Source: Ruminococcaceae bacterium UBA3215 (GTDB taxonomy: Bacteria > Bacillota > Clostridia > Oscillospirales > Ruminococcaceae). Taken from it: a stretch of 64,000 nucleotides of DNA. The notes beneath the pieces were generated by a model. That model was not told where the DNA came from, made no database searches, and worked only from the letters and a program-made list of their open reading frames with translations. The position numbers were made by a program, and so were the translations under genes. Shown here in pieces: positions 43,969 to 52,553 of this stretch (position 1 is the first letter of the stretch; each line of letters starts with the position of its first letter). Where the stretch lies: positions 1-64,000 of the forward strand of contig DEWH01000030.1 of the NCBI GenBank assembly GCA_002363155.1, read 5' to 3'.

Positions 43969-45594
43969 ATGAACAAAGTAAAGGTTGCGGCATACTGCCG
44001 CGTCAGCACGGATGGCGAAGATCAGCTCAATTCGTTGTCCGTTCAGATCGGATATTTCACCGAGTACATCAGCAATCAGGAAGATTGGGAGCTTATCGAG
44101 GTATATTACGACGAAGGTATCACAGGTACTTCCACAAAAAAGCGCGACGGTTTCAACCGCATGATTGCTGACTGCGAAGCCGGAAGGATACAGCTTATTC
44201 TTACAAAAGAGGTATCGCGCTTTGCAAGAAATACTGTTGATACCCTTACCTACACCCGCAAGCTCACCGACCTGCATATCCGCATTATTTTCATGAATGA
44301 CGGTATCGACACCAACGATAAAGACGGAGAGTTGAGACTTTCCATTATGGCATCTATTGCGCAGGAGGAAAGCCGCAAAATGTCAGAACGTATCAAGTGG
44401 GGAATGAAGCGGCGTATGGAAAAAGGTGAAGTTCTTGGCTGCGGTCGTATCTACGGATTCAAGGTCATTGACGGAAAACTTGAAATAGTTCCCGAAGAAG
44501 CCGAGATCGTCAAAGATATATTCAATATGTATCTTTACGAAGGCAAGGGCTCAGATACTATCGCTCACGAACTGGAAGCAAGAGGCATTCCGACTTTGAA
44601 GAAAAGAATATGGAGTCCCCAGCACGTTCTGAAAATCCTGAAAAACGATAAATATGTCGGTGATCTGACGCAGTGGAAGGTATATAAACCCAATGTACTT
44701 GCGGAAAAGACGCTTACCAATCACGGTGACAATCCGGACGCACCTCTGATAACGGTCAAAAATCATCACGAGCCTATAGTTTCACGGGAGATGTGGGACA
44801 ATGTTCAGGCAGAACTTAAACGCCGCAGCTATTTGTCCCGTAAAGGCAAGAAGCATTCCAACGGCTGTTGGTTAAGCGGAAAAATGAAGTGTGGTAAATG
44901 CGGCTATAGCATGGTAATGAGCCACTGTTTTCAGAACAGCCCATTTACACAGATGAGGTGTCGTAATCGTATAATGTACGGCAAGGATAAACGAACTGCT
45001 ATGAACGGTGACGATGTTGGCTGTGATTCACATGGCGTAGATGAGCGCATAGTCATTAAAGCAATGGATTCAATTGTTTCTCAGATGAGCGACCTTCGTT
45101 TATTGCTTGAACAGGAAATGCTTTCTGAAGTCAGACGGCTTGAAAAGTGCAAGAAAGATTTTGACCCTGCACCGTTGAGGGCTGAAATCGAAAGCTACGA
45201 AAATAAAAAGCGCAAGGCAATTGACCTTGTGCTTGACGGGCTTATATCAAAAGACGATCTGACAAAGCAGACTACATTCTACGACAGTGAAATAGTAAGA
45301 CTTGCGGAAGAGATCACCAAGTTACAGAATGTCGCTGAAAACCAGCGCAATCAGCTTTCGGAAATCGAAAAGGCTATTGAGTATATCGGAAAGTTATCTG
45401 ACACCGATACGGACGGTGACAACAAGGAACTCTATCGCTCGATGATAAACAAAATCATCGTTCCGGAGTATCCGGTTTTACAGATTTATCTCAATGGTGT
45501 GCCATTCGCTTATAATGTAGTCTATACAGTAAAGAAAGCACCGGCAATCGGAATCTATGACATCATTATCAACACTTGCGAAGTGATGTCATAA
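43969..45594 (+). CDS. Large serine integrase of the island
   Basis: A 541-residue serine recombinase. Its catalytic domain has VAAYCRVSTDGEDQ with the nucleophile serine near residue 13, YYDEGITGTSTKKRDGF and LTKEVSRFARN. A recombinase domain with WSPQHVLKILKNDKYVGDL is followed by a zinc ribbon (MKCGKCGYSM...MRCRNR) and a coiled-coil C-terminus. GGAGG precedes the ATG. Its stop codon (45592) lies within the right att arm (45589-45613), the classic integrase-attP layout, so it is the best candidate for moving the 42-kb island. Confidence 0.95.
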   Translation: MNKVKVAAYCRVSTDGEDQLNSLSVQIGYFTEYISNQEDWELIEVYYDEGITGTSTKKRDGFNRMIADCEAGRIQLILTKEVSRFARNTVDTLTYTRKLTDLHIRIIFMNDGIDTNDKDGELRLSIMASIAQEESRKMSERIKWGMKRRMEKGEVLGCGRIYGFKVIDGKLEIVPEEAEIVKDIFNMYLYEGKGSDTIAHELEARGIPTLKKRIWSPQHVLKILKNDKYVGDLTQWKVYKPNVLAEKTLTNHGDNPDAPLITVKNHHEPIVSREMWDNVQAELKRRSYLSRKGKKHSNGCWLSGKMKCGKCGYSMVMSHCFQNSPFTQMRCRNRIMYGKDKRTAMNGDDVGCDSHGVDERIVIKAMDSIVSQMSDLRLLLEQEMLSEVRRLEKCKKDFDPAPLRAEIESYENKKRKAIDLVLDGLISKDDLTKQTTFYDSEIVRLAEEITKLQNVAENQRNQLSEIEKAIEYIGKLSDTDTDGDNKELYRSMINKIIVPEYPVLQIYLNGVPFAYNVVYTVKKAPAIGIYDIIINTCEVMS

Positions 45595-45623
45595 AACATT
45601 ATTTCGACAATGATAGGTATGCC
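45589..45623. other. attR
   Basis: Right junction. The arm starting at 45589 and ending TTATTTCGACAATGA at 45613 is followed by TAGG and the core TA (45618-45619). Recombinase codons resume with TATGCCCGCGAGG (YARE). See attL for the matching arm. Confidence 0.8.
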
Positions 45624-46115
45624 CGCGAGGCTTCAAAGAAAACCAGATCCGCAAAGAATGCGAAAGCAAAGGCGGGGCAGTTCATCGCGGCAAAAGCTCC
45701 GTTCGGTTACAAACTTGACCCGAATGATCGGCATCACCTGATCGTTGATGAGCCTGCCGCGGAGATAGTCCGCAGGATATTTACACTCGCGTCACAGGGC
45801 AACGGCTTCACCCGCATTGCTAAAATACTGCGGGAAGAAAAGGTGCTGACACCGATAACATATTTCAATCAGAACAATCCCGATTACTACAAATCCGATT
45901 ACTGGAGACAGGAATTCGACTGGCACTGCGAGAGCGTTCGCGTCATAATCAATAATGAAGTGTATCTCGGAAAGCTTGTTTATGTTAGTATAACATATAT
46001 CAGAGGAAACACTCGATTCAGGGTTATTATTGAAAATTTAACATTTAGCTGGGAAGCGGCACAGACTCGCAGTGCGAGCGGGATTATACGCCAAAAAAAG
46101 CAATCGTCGCTTTAA
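45618..46115 (+). pseudogene. 3' part of the interrupted serine recombinase gene
   Basis: Continues the gene broken at 3223, in frame at YAREASKKTRSAKNAKAKAGQFI. The recombinase domain contains APFGYKLDPNDRHHLIVDEPAAEIVRRIF and NQNNPDYYKSDYWRQEFDWH, up to LGKLVY near 45983. After that the sequence is no longer recombinase-like. The zinc ribbon and C-terminus are missing, so the gene was truncated at its 3' end as well. It has no start of its own. Confidence 0.85.
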
Positions 46116-46182
46116 AACAAGTCCACGGTCGTGAGGTACAATTAGAGAAGTTTTAGGATTTGGCATAGCGGTTGATATTAAA

Positions 46183-46214
46183 GAGCATCCGAACCATGGT
46201 TCGGATGTTCTTTT
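46183..46214 (+). terminator. Terminator-like hairpin
   Basis: GAGCATCCGAACC / GGTTCGGATGTTC followed by TTTTC. Confidence 0.75.
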
Positions 46215-46240
46215 CATGTTACAATAATATAGACTAAGCG

Positions 46241-46278
46241 AAAGCCTCCGTTCTTATAAAGAGCGGAGGCTTTTTGGC
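46241..46278 (+). terminator. Terminator-like hairpin
   Basis: AAAGCCTCCG (46241-46250) / CGGAGGCTTTTT (46264-46275). It lies at the 3' end of the converging XRE gene. Confidence 0.75.
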
Positions 46279-46296
46279 GTTTAAAGATTCGTTGAC

Positions 46297-46608
46297 TTAT
46301 TTATTCATAGTTTTGAGAAGCTGGCTGACAGCTTCTTTTTGTTCTTTAGATAAAGTCATCCAGTCATTAAATAATTCTTTGAGTTCGTCATTGAGCTCGA
46401 CAAGATCTCCGTCATCATCGGAAAAGAACTGCGAAAGTGTGATGTCAAAGGCTTTGCATATAGATTCAAGCGTAGCAATAGACGGAACAGTATTTCGACT
46501 GAATATATTCCCAATGGTGGATTCCGACAGTCCGCTGTATTTGCTCATCTTGTATTCCGTCCAGCCACGATTAGTAAGCATTTTCCTTAATTTTTCATTA
46601 ACGTCCAT
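46297..46608 (-). CDS. XRE-family regulator
   Basis: A 103-residue protein with an N-terminal Cro/CI helix-turn-helix (KMSKYSGLSESTIGNIFSRNTVPSIATLESICKAFDITLSQFF) and a short helical tail. The ATG is preceded by AAGGGCAGG, with a long spacing. It lies in the right flank of the island, probably a leftover of the older element. Confidence 0.88.
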   Translation of the reverse strand: MDVNEKLRKMLTNRGWTEYKMSKYSGLSESTIGNIFSRNTVPSIATLESICKAFDITLSQFFSDDDGDLVELNDELKELFNDWMTLSKEQKEAVSQLLKTMNK

Positions 46609-46718
46609 ACAATCAACCTGCCCTTCTGTAAATATTTTGTACCGCCTACTTGTAATGTTTATACATTTATGATAAAATGTATTATGCGTACAAGCAGAAG
46701 TTATATGGAAGGTACTTT

Positions 46719-46823
46719 ATGAAGGTGTGTTGCTTTACCGGACACAGGATAATAAAAATAACCCCTGATCTTAAGGTCAATACTACTATAGAAGTATTTT
46801 CGTTAAGAAAACACAGCGGGTAA
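46719..46823 (+). pseudogene. Fragment of a SLOG/DUF1273-like protein
   Basis: Thirty-four codons beginning MKVCCFTGHR, the N-terminal signature of DUF1273/YpsA-type SLOG proteins. The rest of the expected 150-200 residues is missing. GGAAGG precedes the ATG. The frame ends just before a strong terminator. Confidence 0.6.
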
Positions 46824-46864
46824 AAAATCGTGGAACAATGCAGCTGTATTGTTCCACGATTTTT
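46823..46864. terminator. Bidirectional terminator
   Basis: AAAAATCGTGGAACAAT / ATTGTTCCACGATTTTT, a perfect 17-bp stem with an 8-base loop and A/T tracts on both sides. Confidence 0.9.
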
Positions 46865-46933
46865 GATATTCAATTCCAAAACTATGCTATATCAGATATA
46901 AATGTGGCGTATGTGTTGCTAACCCGTAACTAT

Positions 46934-47237
46934 TTAAATGACAAAGTATATCAGAAGCGAGAAAAGACTATCGAGAATTTTGCCGCTGCGTATAGACTGT
47001 GTGAATATAGCTGCAATAAATACTATAAGGCCGTACTTATATCTGCATATACCTGCTGTGAGAATAACAAACAGTTCCGTAAAAGTGAATACTATTCCCA
47101 TATATTCTATACGCGCAACAGAGGCGGCAACATTTTCCTCTGAACGGAGTCCCAGAACTATCTCTGTCATAACGAATGGTATACAGAGTGTTATAATGGT
47201 CCGTAATATTTTCTGCTATTTTGTCATTTCACACCGT
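46934..47237 (-). pseudogene. Small membrane protein gene with early stop
   Basis: The minus strand encodes a hydrophobic protein (ILRTIITLCIPFVMTEIVLGL..., then FTFTELFVILTAGI and YGLIVFIAAIF) of about 95 residues. After the promoter and AGGGAAG, the first ATG reads MTK and then TAG. The open frame without that stop runs on to 46934. An internal ATG at 47170 has no ribosome site. A nonsense mutation or an alternative start are both possible. Family not recognised. Confidence 0.4.
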
Positions 47238-47269
47238 ATTTCTTCCCTTTGACATTAGTTTGTAAAATT

Positions 47270-47298
47270 ATTATACTACCAAAAGTCCGGAATGTAAA
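47270..47298 (-). promoter_or_regulatory. Consensus-like promoter before small membrane protein
   Basis: Minus strand TTTACA (47298-47293), 17-bp spacer, TATAAT (47275-47270). Confidence 0.7.
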
Positions 47299-47317
47299 GA
47301 ATTGTTCGGTTATAGTT

Positions 47318-47350
47318 TATCCCCTGCTTTTCGGCAGGGGATAAAACATT
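47318..47350. terminator. Hairpin TTATCCCCTGC/GCAGGGGATAA
   Basis: A perfect 11-bp stem at 47318-47328 and 47334-47344, followed on the plus strand by AACATTTTTT. The region 47350-47440 holds nothing recognised. Confidence 0.7.
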
Positions 47351-47443
47351 TTTTATAAATCTATCACGCCTTGACCGTAACGACTTTTGAGAACTTAAGA
47401 AGATAACGTAAATTTTTTTTATTTATTGATAATGTTTACACGA

Positions 47444-47491
47444 AAAATGAACCTTCGGTACCGAGATTTCAAAGCTCCGAAGGTTCATTTT
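47444..47491 (-). terminator. Terminator of the two-component operon
   Basis: AAAATGAACCTTCGG / CCGAAGGTTCATTTT, a 15-bp stem 35 bp past the stop of the secreted-protein gene. Confidence 0.82.
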
Positions 47492-47525
47492 AATGGGGTT
47501 TATCAGTCAAAGGTCAAAATCCGAA

Positions 47526-48200
47526 TTACGCAGTCTGCTCCGCGGCAGTTTTCTTATCCTTGCGCGCACCCTTTGTTTTTGTACCGTTTGCGGGCTTGCT
47601 CTTTTCGGTCTTCTCGCCCGACACTTTTATCCCGACAAGCTCGTCGCTGTCGTTGTACTTGAGTTCGAGAATATCACCGACCGCTATATCAGCCGCCGTC
47701 ACGGTCTTGCCGCCCTTCTTGAGCGAAATTCTGTCGGTAAGTGTGACTGTCAGAGTTTTGCCATTCTCGGTAAACTCGCCCTGCTTGCCGCCCTTGTGCT
47801 TGCCGCGCTTGCTCTCGGGCTTTGTCTTTGCGGTATCGGAAGCGCTATCGGCAGTCGCGTCTGTGGTGTTTGCCGTGCTGTCGGAAGGCTTCAACTTCTG
47901 CTTCTTTTCGGGCTTTTCCTTTTTTACGGTCGTTGTACCGTCGCTTGCTGCCGCGTTATCGGCGGTCTGAGCGGGCTTTTCCGGCTTCGCAAACTCGCCG
48001 AGAGCGAGAGTTATCTCGCTTCCGTTCACAGCGGTGACTTTGCCGACCTTGATGTTTTTCGCCTTCGGCTTCTGTGTGTCAGCCTGTGCAGTTACGGCAG
48101 GCTGTGCGGTGTTATCGGCATACGCGGTGACAGCGGAGACCGATGTTGCAGCCATGATCAAAGCACAAAGAATAGCTGCGGTTTTTACTGATCTTCTCAT
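47526..48200 (-). CDS. Secreted lysine-rich protein
   Basis: A 224-residue exported protein: signal peptide MRRSVKTAAILCALIMAATSVSAVTAYA, then a strongly basic low-complexity middle (KKEKPEKKQKLK, KRGKHKGGKQG) between two short beta-rich blocks (IKVGKVTAVNGSEITLALGE and TLTVTLTDRISLKKGGKTVTAADIAVGDILELKY) that resemble DUF5666-type repeats. ATG 48200 follows AAAGGAA. It is the last gene of the operon with the response regulator and kinase. Function unknown; possibly envelope-associated. Confidence 0.7.
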   Translation of the reverse strand: MRRSVKTAAILCALIMAATSVSAVTAYADNTAQPAVTAQADTQKPKAKNIKVGKVTAVNGSEITLALGEFAKPEKPAQTADNAAASDGTTTVKKEKPEKKQKLKPSDSTANTTDATADSASDTAKTKPESKRGKHKGGKQGEFTENGKTLTVTLTDRISLKKGGKTVTAADIAVGDILELKYNDSDELVGIKVSGEKTEKSKPANGTKTKGARKDKKTAAEQTA

Positions 48201-48299
48201 AGTGATCACGTTCCTTTCGTTGTTGTTTTGTAGGGGTTTTGCTTTGATATACACATAATAACACGGTTTCCTTAAAATAATCTTTAATGCAGAAGAATT

Positions 48300-49601
48300 T
48301 TATTCGCGCCAAGTGAATGTGAATGTCGTCAGTCTGTCCGGCGAGGATGCGGCGGTAAGCATTCCCTTATGCTTGTCGGCTATGGCTTTCGCAATTGACA
48401 GCCCCAGTCCGAACCCGCCCGTTGATGATGTCCGCGATTTGTCGGTTCGGTAGAAGCGGTCGAACAGCCGTGAAAGCTCCTCCGGCGGGATATACTCGCC
48501 CTTGTTCGACACGGTAAGGATATTGCGGTTCTTTTTGTGGTGCAGCGCCACCTTTACTTCCTCGCTTCCGACGGAATGGCGTATCGCGTTGTCGATCAGA
48601 ATATTCGCGAGCCGCTCGATCATCTCCCTGTCGCCTTTGCAGGAAATATCAGGTTCGATCTCCGTCACAAGCGTGTGACCGTTCTCGAACGCCAGCGCCT
48701 CTGTCGCGAGGCACACGCCCTCTATCGCTTCGGAAGCGTTGAACTCGGACATCAGCAGCTTTGTTTCCTCCCTGTCATCTTTCGACAGGTAAAGCATCTG
48801 GTTTATCAGCTTCGACATTTTACCGGTCTCGGATTTGATGTATTCAAACCATTTATCCTGCTCCGAAACAGTCTTTTCGGGCTCCGACGTTATGACGTCG
48901 ATGTTTGCGGAAATGACAGTCAGCGGGGTTTTCAGCTCGTGAGACGCGTTCGCAAAAAACTCCTTCTGACTGCTCCACGCTCGGGAAATGGGCTTCACTA
49001 TCCAGCCGGAAACAAGCACGCTTATCGGGAACAGCAAGATAAGCGCGCCTATCCCGACCGCGATCAGCACGATGAGAAGCCGCCCCATTGTCTCAATCTG
49101 ATTGGTGCGGTCGATGAAGATGACCCGTGTCCTGCCGCCCGACTGTTTTACAAAGTATCGGTATGACACATCGGATAGACGGATATATCCGTTTTCGCTG
49201 TTCTGCGCGGCTATGCTTTCGGCAGCTTCGCCTATCTCGTCCTCGTTGTCGGGCTTATTATAGGAGCTGCTGTAAGCTATCTCTTTTACAGTCCCCTCCG
49301 ATGACATCAGAACAGATATCCAGCTTCGCGAAGATTGCCTTTTTGCGGGCTGGCGGTTGTTGCCGGAGGGACTGCGCTTTGACGGATCGGAAGCTTCCGG
49401 CGGCTCCGGCTTTTTATCATCGCTGCGCTTGTCGGAGTCCTCGCGGGTCACGGCGGTCAGCGCCGAATCGACGGATTTGTCCGTTTCCTCTGTTTCGGAG
49501 TGCTGCATAAATATATAAATACCGACAACGACCGCTGCTATCAGCAGAGTAAGACCTGCCATGATGACAGCGGTTATGCGGATACGAAGTTTCTTTATCA
49601 T
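48300..49601 (-). CDS. Sensor histidine kinase
   Basis: A 433-residue kinase: N-terminal membrane helix (ITAVIMAGLTLLIAAVVVGIYIFM), an extracytoplasmic loop rich in charged residues, a second helix (LLIVLIAVGIGALILLFPISVLVSG), H-box ASHELKTPLTVISANIDVI, N-box NILIDNAIRHS, and G-boxes in GGFGLGLSIAKAIADKH. ATG 49601 follows GAGGTG; GTG 49610 overlaps the regulator stop. It acts with the response regulator; the signal is unknown. Confidence 0.93.
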   Translation of the reverse strand: MIKKLRIRITAVIMAGLTLLIAAVVVGIYIFMQHSETEETDKSVDSALTAVTREDSDKRSDDKKPEPPEASDPSKRSPSGNNRQPAKRQSSRSWISVLMSSEGTVKEIAYSSSYNKPDNEDEIGEAAESIAAQNSENGYIRLSDVSYRYFVKQSGGRTRVIFIDRTNQIETMGRLLIVLIAVGIGALILLFPISVLVSGWIVKPISRAWSSQKEFFANASHELKTPLTVISANIDVITSEPEKTVSEQDKWFEYIKSETGKMSKLINQMLYLSKDDREETKLLMSEFNASEAIEGVCLATEALAFENGHTLVTEIEPDISCKGDREMIERLANILIDNAIRHSVGSEEVKVALHHKKNRNILTVSNKGEYIPPEELSRLFDRFYRTDKSRTSSTGGFGLGLSIAKAIADKHKGMLTAASSPDRLTTFTFTWRE

Positions 49602-49606
49602 TCCCG

Positions 49607-50284
49607 TCACCTCGCTTCAAGGCTGTAGCCCACGCCGCGCAGCGTTTTTATCGACACATTCGACTTGATATACCCGAGCTTTTTGCGCAGGAATGAGATA
49701 TAGACTTCGACGTTGTTATATTCTGCGTCGGAGTCATATCCCCATATCTTCTCGAGCAGGTTTTCCTTTGTCAGCACCCGTTCGCGGTTGCGAAGGAGCA
49801 TCTCCATTATCGAGAACTCTTTCAGTCCGAGCTTCACGGAATTTGACTTGCAGGAGAGTGTGTAAGTCGAAAGCTCCAGCGACAGATCACTGTACGAAAG
49901 CGTGTCGTCGCAGACAAGCTCCGAGGTGCTGCGCCGACCGAGTGCACGTACCCTCGCGAGGAGTTCCTCTGTCGCGAACGGCTTTGTGAGGTAGTCATCC
50001 GCGCCGCTGTCGAGACCCTTTACCTTGTCGGATATCTCGTCCTTTGCCGTGAGAAGTATTACCGGAGTTTTTATGCCGTCCTTCCGGAGATTACGGAGAA
50101 CATCTATCCCGTTCATTCCCGGGAGCATGATATCCAGCACTATCACATCGTATATTCCCGAAAGCGCGTTGTCAAGCCCGTCGATGCCGTTGTATGAAGT
50201 GTCGGCGGTCATTTTGTTTTTTGTAAATATCTGAACGAGTGCGTCGGCAAGGCGTTTCTCGTCCTCGACTATCAGGATTTTCAT
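49607..50284 (-). CDS. OmpR-family response regulator
   Basis: A 225-residue regulator: receiver domain with acidic pocket VEDEKR, phospho-acceptor D51 in VIVLDIMLPG, conserved K in LLTAKDE, then a winged-helix domain ending VYISFLRKKLGYIKSNVSIKTLRGVGYSLEA. ATG 50284 follows GAGGTG. It starts 36 bp after the frameshifted lipoprotein gene and overlaps the kinase gene region. Confidence 0.95.
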   Translation of the reverse strand: MKILIVEDEKRLADALVQIFTKNKMTADTSYNGIDGLDNALSGIYDVIVLDIMLPGMNGIDVLRNLRKDGIKTPVILLTAKDEISDKVKGLDSGADDYLTKPFATEELLARVRALGRRSTSELVCDDTLSYSDLSLELSTYTLSCKSNSVKLGLKEFSIMEMLLRNRERVLTKENLLEKIWGYDSDAEYNNVEVYISFLRKKLGYIKSNVSIKTLRGVGYSLEAR

Positions 50285-50319
50285 AAAGCACCTCGTTTTA
50301 TGCTTTTCTTGATTTATAG

Positions 50320-50888
50320 TCAATTCGTTCCCGTAAGTGCAACGCCGTTCACATAAAGCGTATAGCCGTTGGAAATGATGCCCGACGCGTCGCCGTCAAA
50401 GCTTGTGACATAGCTGTCACCCGTGAGATTCCATGTGCAGCCGGAACCGAGAGTTACGGAAACTTTGCCGACTTCTGTGGAAACTGTATCGCCCGCGGCG
50501 TTCGTGATATTGCCGTTGATGTAACCTGTGAAAGAAGAATTATCGGAAAGGTTCAGCGTAAGCTCGGAGTTGCTGCCGCCGAATCCACCGCCGGGAGCGC
50601 CGTTCCGTCCGGCTTGTCGGGCGGAGTGCCGCCGCCTTCACCGTCGGGCTTGTCGGGAGGAGTCCCGCCTTCGGGCATTTCCGGAGGAGCGCCCTCGGGC
50701 TTTTTGTTTTCATTGGAGGTATCGCTCTGCTCGTCCGTAACAGCAGCAGTTTGTTCTGTTTCGGAAACATTTGTCTGCTCAGCCGCTGTCGCGGACTGCT
50801 CAGAGCCGGTATTTGAGGTACTTGTGCCGCAGGCTGCAAGAGAAGCAACAAGCATTATCGCTATTATTGATGATAAATACTTTTTCAT
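50320..50888 (-). pseudogene. Lipoprotein gene with single-base frameshift
   Basis: Starts MKKYLSSIIAIMLVASLAACG, a lipoprotein signal with cysteine 20. A Ser/Thr/Gln-rich linker and a Pro-Gly repeat (GTPPDKPDG twice) follow. At about 50610, GGAACGGC appears to lack one A. The original frame then ends at 50553, but the shifted frame continues with GAPGGGFGGSNSELTLNLSD... and ...SNGYTLYVNGVALTGTN to the TGA at 50320. The tail looks like a beta-helix or carbohydrate-binding-type surface domain. Could be a true mutation or a sequencing error. Confidence 0.75.
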
Positions 50889-50913
50889 ATTGATCTCTCC
50901 TTCTGTATCTTTT

Positions 50914-50929
50914 CAAACGTTTCCGTTTG
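50914..50929. promoter_or_regulatory. Palindrome before the lipoprotein gene
   Basis: CAAACGTTTCCGTTTG is an inverted repeat of CAAACG with a 4-bp centre, between a possible -10 TATAAT (minus strand, about 50944-50939) and the start codon. Possible operator. Confidence 0.45.
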
Positions 50930-50969
50930 ATTTATCTGTATTATAGCAGCCGAACCTAAAATCAAATTA

Positions 50970-51012
50970 AGAAAAATAAAAAAGCTATAAATTTTTGAAA
51001 TTCATAGCTTTT
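50970..51012 (-). terminator. Terminator of the galactan operon
   Basis: AAAGCTAT (50981-50988) / ATAGCTTT (51004-51011), followed on the minus strand by TTTTATTTTTC. Confidence 0.82.
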
Positions 51013-51024
51013 CGGAATTGCAGA

Positions 51025-51267
51025 TCATTTCAGTATATCGACTGTGTTCCTGTCCGTTCTTTCAGCAGCCAGACGCGAATAGTCCGTACCAATATATCTG
51101 TTCTTGCCCGTGTTTTTGGCCTTGTAAAGATTGGCGTCAGCCTGACTCATCATCAGCCTGAGATCATCGTTCAGCCTTGCATTGCCGCAGACATATCCTC
51201 CGGAGAAGTTCACTCTGTCGGCGGAGCCCTCTTCTATTAAAATTTCTTCAAGGTGCTTTTTTATCAT
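51025..51267 (-). pseudogene. C-terminal fragment of a GGDEF domain
   Basis: Eighty codons containing VNFSGGYVCGNARLNDDLRLMMSQADANLYKAKNTGKNRY, the C-terminal third of a diguanylate cyclase domain. The GGDEF active-site block itself is missing. The ATG overlaps the galK stop, so it may be translated by coupling, but it cannot make cyclic di-GMP. It probably marks a deletion or rearrangement at the operon end. Confidence 0.75.
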
Positions 51268-52541
51268 ACAAGCTGTATGCCGCCCGCGTTCCTTATGCGG
51301 AGTTTATGACAGCTTCCCTCGCCGAACAGCGCGTCCATGCTGCTCCGGTACTTATCCGCAAGCTCGTTGGGCACGAATGCCTGTATCGTTCCCGCAAACC
51401 CGCCGCCATGAACGCGGCATGCACCTGCACCGTGAAGCGTTCTTTCGCTTACTGCAAGAGCAAGGGTTATGCCCTGAGAGAAAGGATCCTTTGTGGAATA
51501 GAGATTCTGGAGCCACATAGCCGAAGATCTTCCGGACTTCTTGACGATATCGAGAAAGTGCGCTATAGCGCCGCTTTCTATGGCTTTTGCAGCTATCGCA
51601 GCCCGCTTGTTCTCTGCGAAGAAGTGGCCGGCTCTGAGAAGAGCACGGTCGCTGCAGGTCTTGCGGAGTTCGGGGAGCTTATCAAAGAACTCGTTCTCAT
51701 CGCAGGCGCGCAGATACTCCTTGCCGAGCTGTTTCGCAACGCTGAACATCTCGGAGGGGACTGCGGAATAGTCGTCCGAGAGATCGGCGTGGCTGCCCTT
51801 CGTATCGGTGATGAACAGGGTATAGCCATATCTGTCGAGGTCGCATTCCGCTGCAGTTACCTTCGGCGCGGAAGTATCCTCGAAATCCATGAACACCGCG
51901 CTTCCCACAGAGCATACAGTCTGATCCATAAGCCCGCTCTTCTTGCCGAAATACTCGTTCTCGGCATACTGACCCATTTTCGCTATCTCTATCGCTCCTG
52001 CCTTACCGCCGTTGTAATAGCAGTCTGTCATAGTTCCGATAAGCACCTCGAAAGCTGCGGAAGAAGAAAGACCGCTGCCGCTCAGAACGTTTGAGGTGGT
52101 GTATGCGTCAAATCCGCCTGTTTTCAGTCCGCGCTTTACAAAACCTGCAGCAACACCGCGTATGAGCGCAGCGGAACTGCCGTTTTCACCGGGTACCGGC
52201 GCAGTGTCGGCAATATCCACATTGTCCTGATCGTGACCCTCGGATTTTATCCGGATAACGGTGCTGTCATTGAACGAAACTATGCCGATGACATCAAGAT
52301 CGACTGCCGCAGCAAGCACGCAGCCATGCTGATGATCGGTATGGTTTCCGCATATCTCGGTGCGTCCGGGGGCGGAGAAAAGATGCACTTCTCCGCTGTC
52401 CGGGAATGAAGCTGCAAACCCGTCACAGGCTGCGGAATAACGCGCACGCTGGATATCAAGAGCTTCTTCTCCGTAGAGTCCGGTAAGCTTGCCGTCAAGT
52501 TCTCCGGCATTGATCTTTGCCTTTAATTCACTGATACTCAT
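51264..52541 (-). CDS. galK: Galactokinase
   Basis: A 425-residue GHMP kinase: the galactokinase signature PGRTEICGNHTDHQHG near residue 58, the GSGLSSSAAFEV phosphate loop near residue 155, and RVHGGGFAGTIQAF near the C-terminus. It phosphorylates galactose released by the GH2 enzyme encoded upstream in the same operon. The ATG is preceded by AAAGGATA. Confidence 0.93.
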   Translation of the reverse strand: MSISELKAKINAGELDGKLTGLYGEEALDIQRARYSAACDGFAASFPDSGEVHLFSAPGRTEICGNHTDHQHGCVLAAAVDLDVIGIVSFNDSTVIRIKSEGHDQDNVDIADTAPVPGENGSSAALIRGVAAGFVKRGLKTGGFDAYTTSNVLSGSGLSSSAAFEVLIGTMTDCYYNGGKAGAIEIAKMGQYAENEYFGKKSGLMDQTVCSVGSAVFMDFEDTSAPKVTAAECDLDRYGYTLFITDTKGSHADLSDDYSAVPSEMFSVAKQLGKEYLRACDENEFFDKLPELRKTCSDRALLRAGHFFAENKRAAIAAKAIESGAIAHFLDIVKKSGRSSAMWLQNLYSTKDPFSQGITLALAVSERTLHGAGACRVHGGGFAGTIQAFVPNELADKYRSSMDALFGEGSCHKLRIRNAGGIQLV

Positions 52542-52553
52542 AACGTTATCCTT

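Larger units (their letters stand above)
3222..45619. mobile_element. Serine-integrase island, about 42.4 kb (attL to attR)
   Basis: The two ends carry matching inverted arms, TTATTTCGACAATGA (45599-45613) and TCATTGCCGAAATAA (3228-3242), extending imperfectly to about 25 bp on each side. Each arm is followed by 10 bp whose central two bases are TA (3222-3223 and 45618-45619). Joining the outer flanks at TA gives the uninterrupted codons for RNVINEYYAREASKK of a serine recombinase. Joining the inner ends gives a near-palindromic attP centred on GGTACC. The island's integrase gene ends inside the right arm. Cargo includes HydABC, AdhE, NfnAB, HydS and two mobilisation modules. Confidence 0.83.

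Noticed and set aside
3216..45613. GA as the integrase core dinucleotide, as in TnpX/TndX
   Set aside because: A GA occurs near both junctions, but TA at 3222/45618 lies at the exact centre of the inverted arms and restores the recombinase codons without change.
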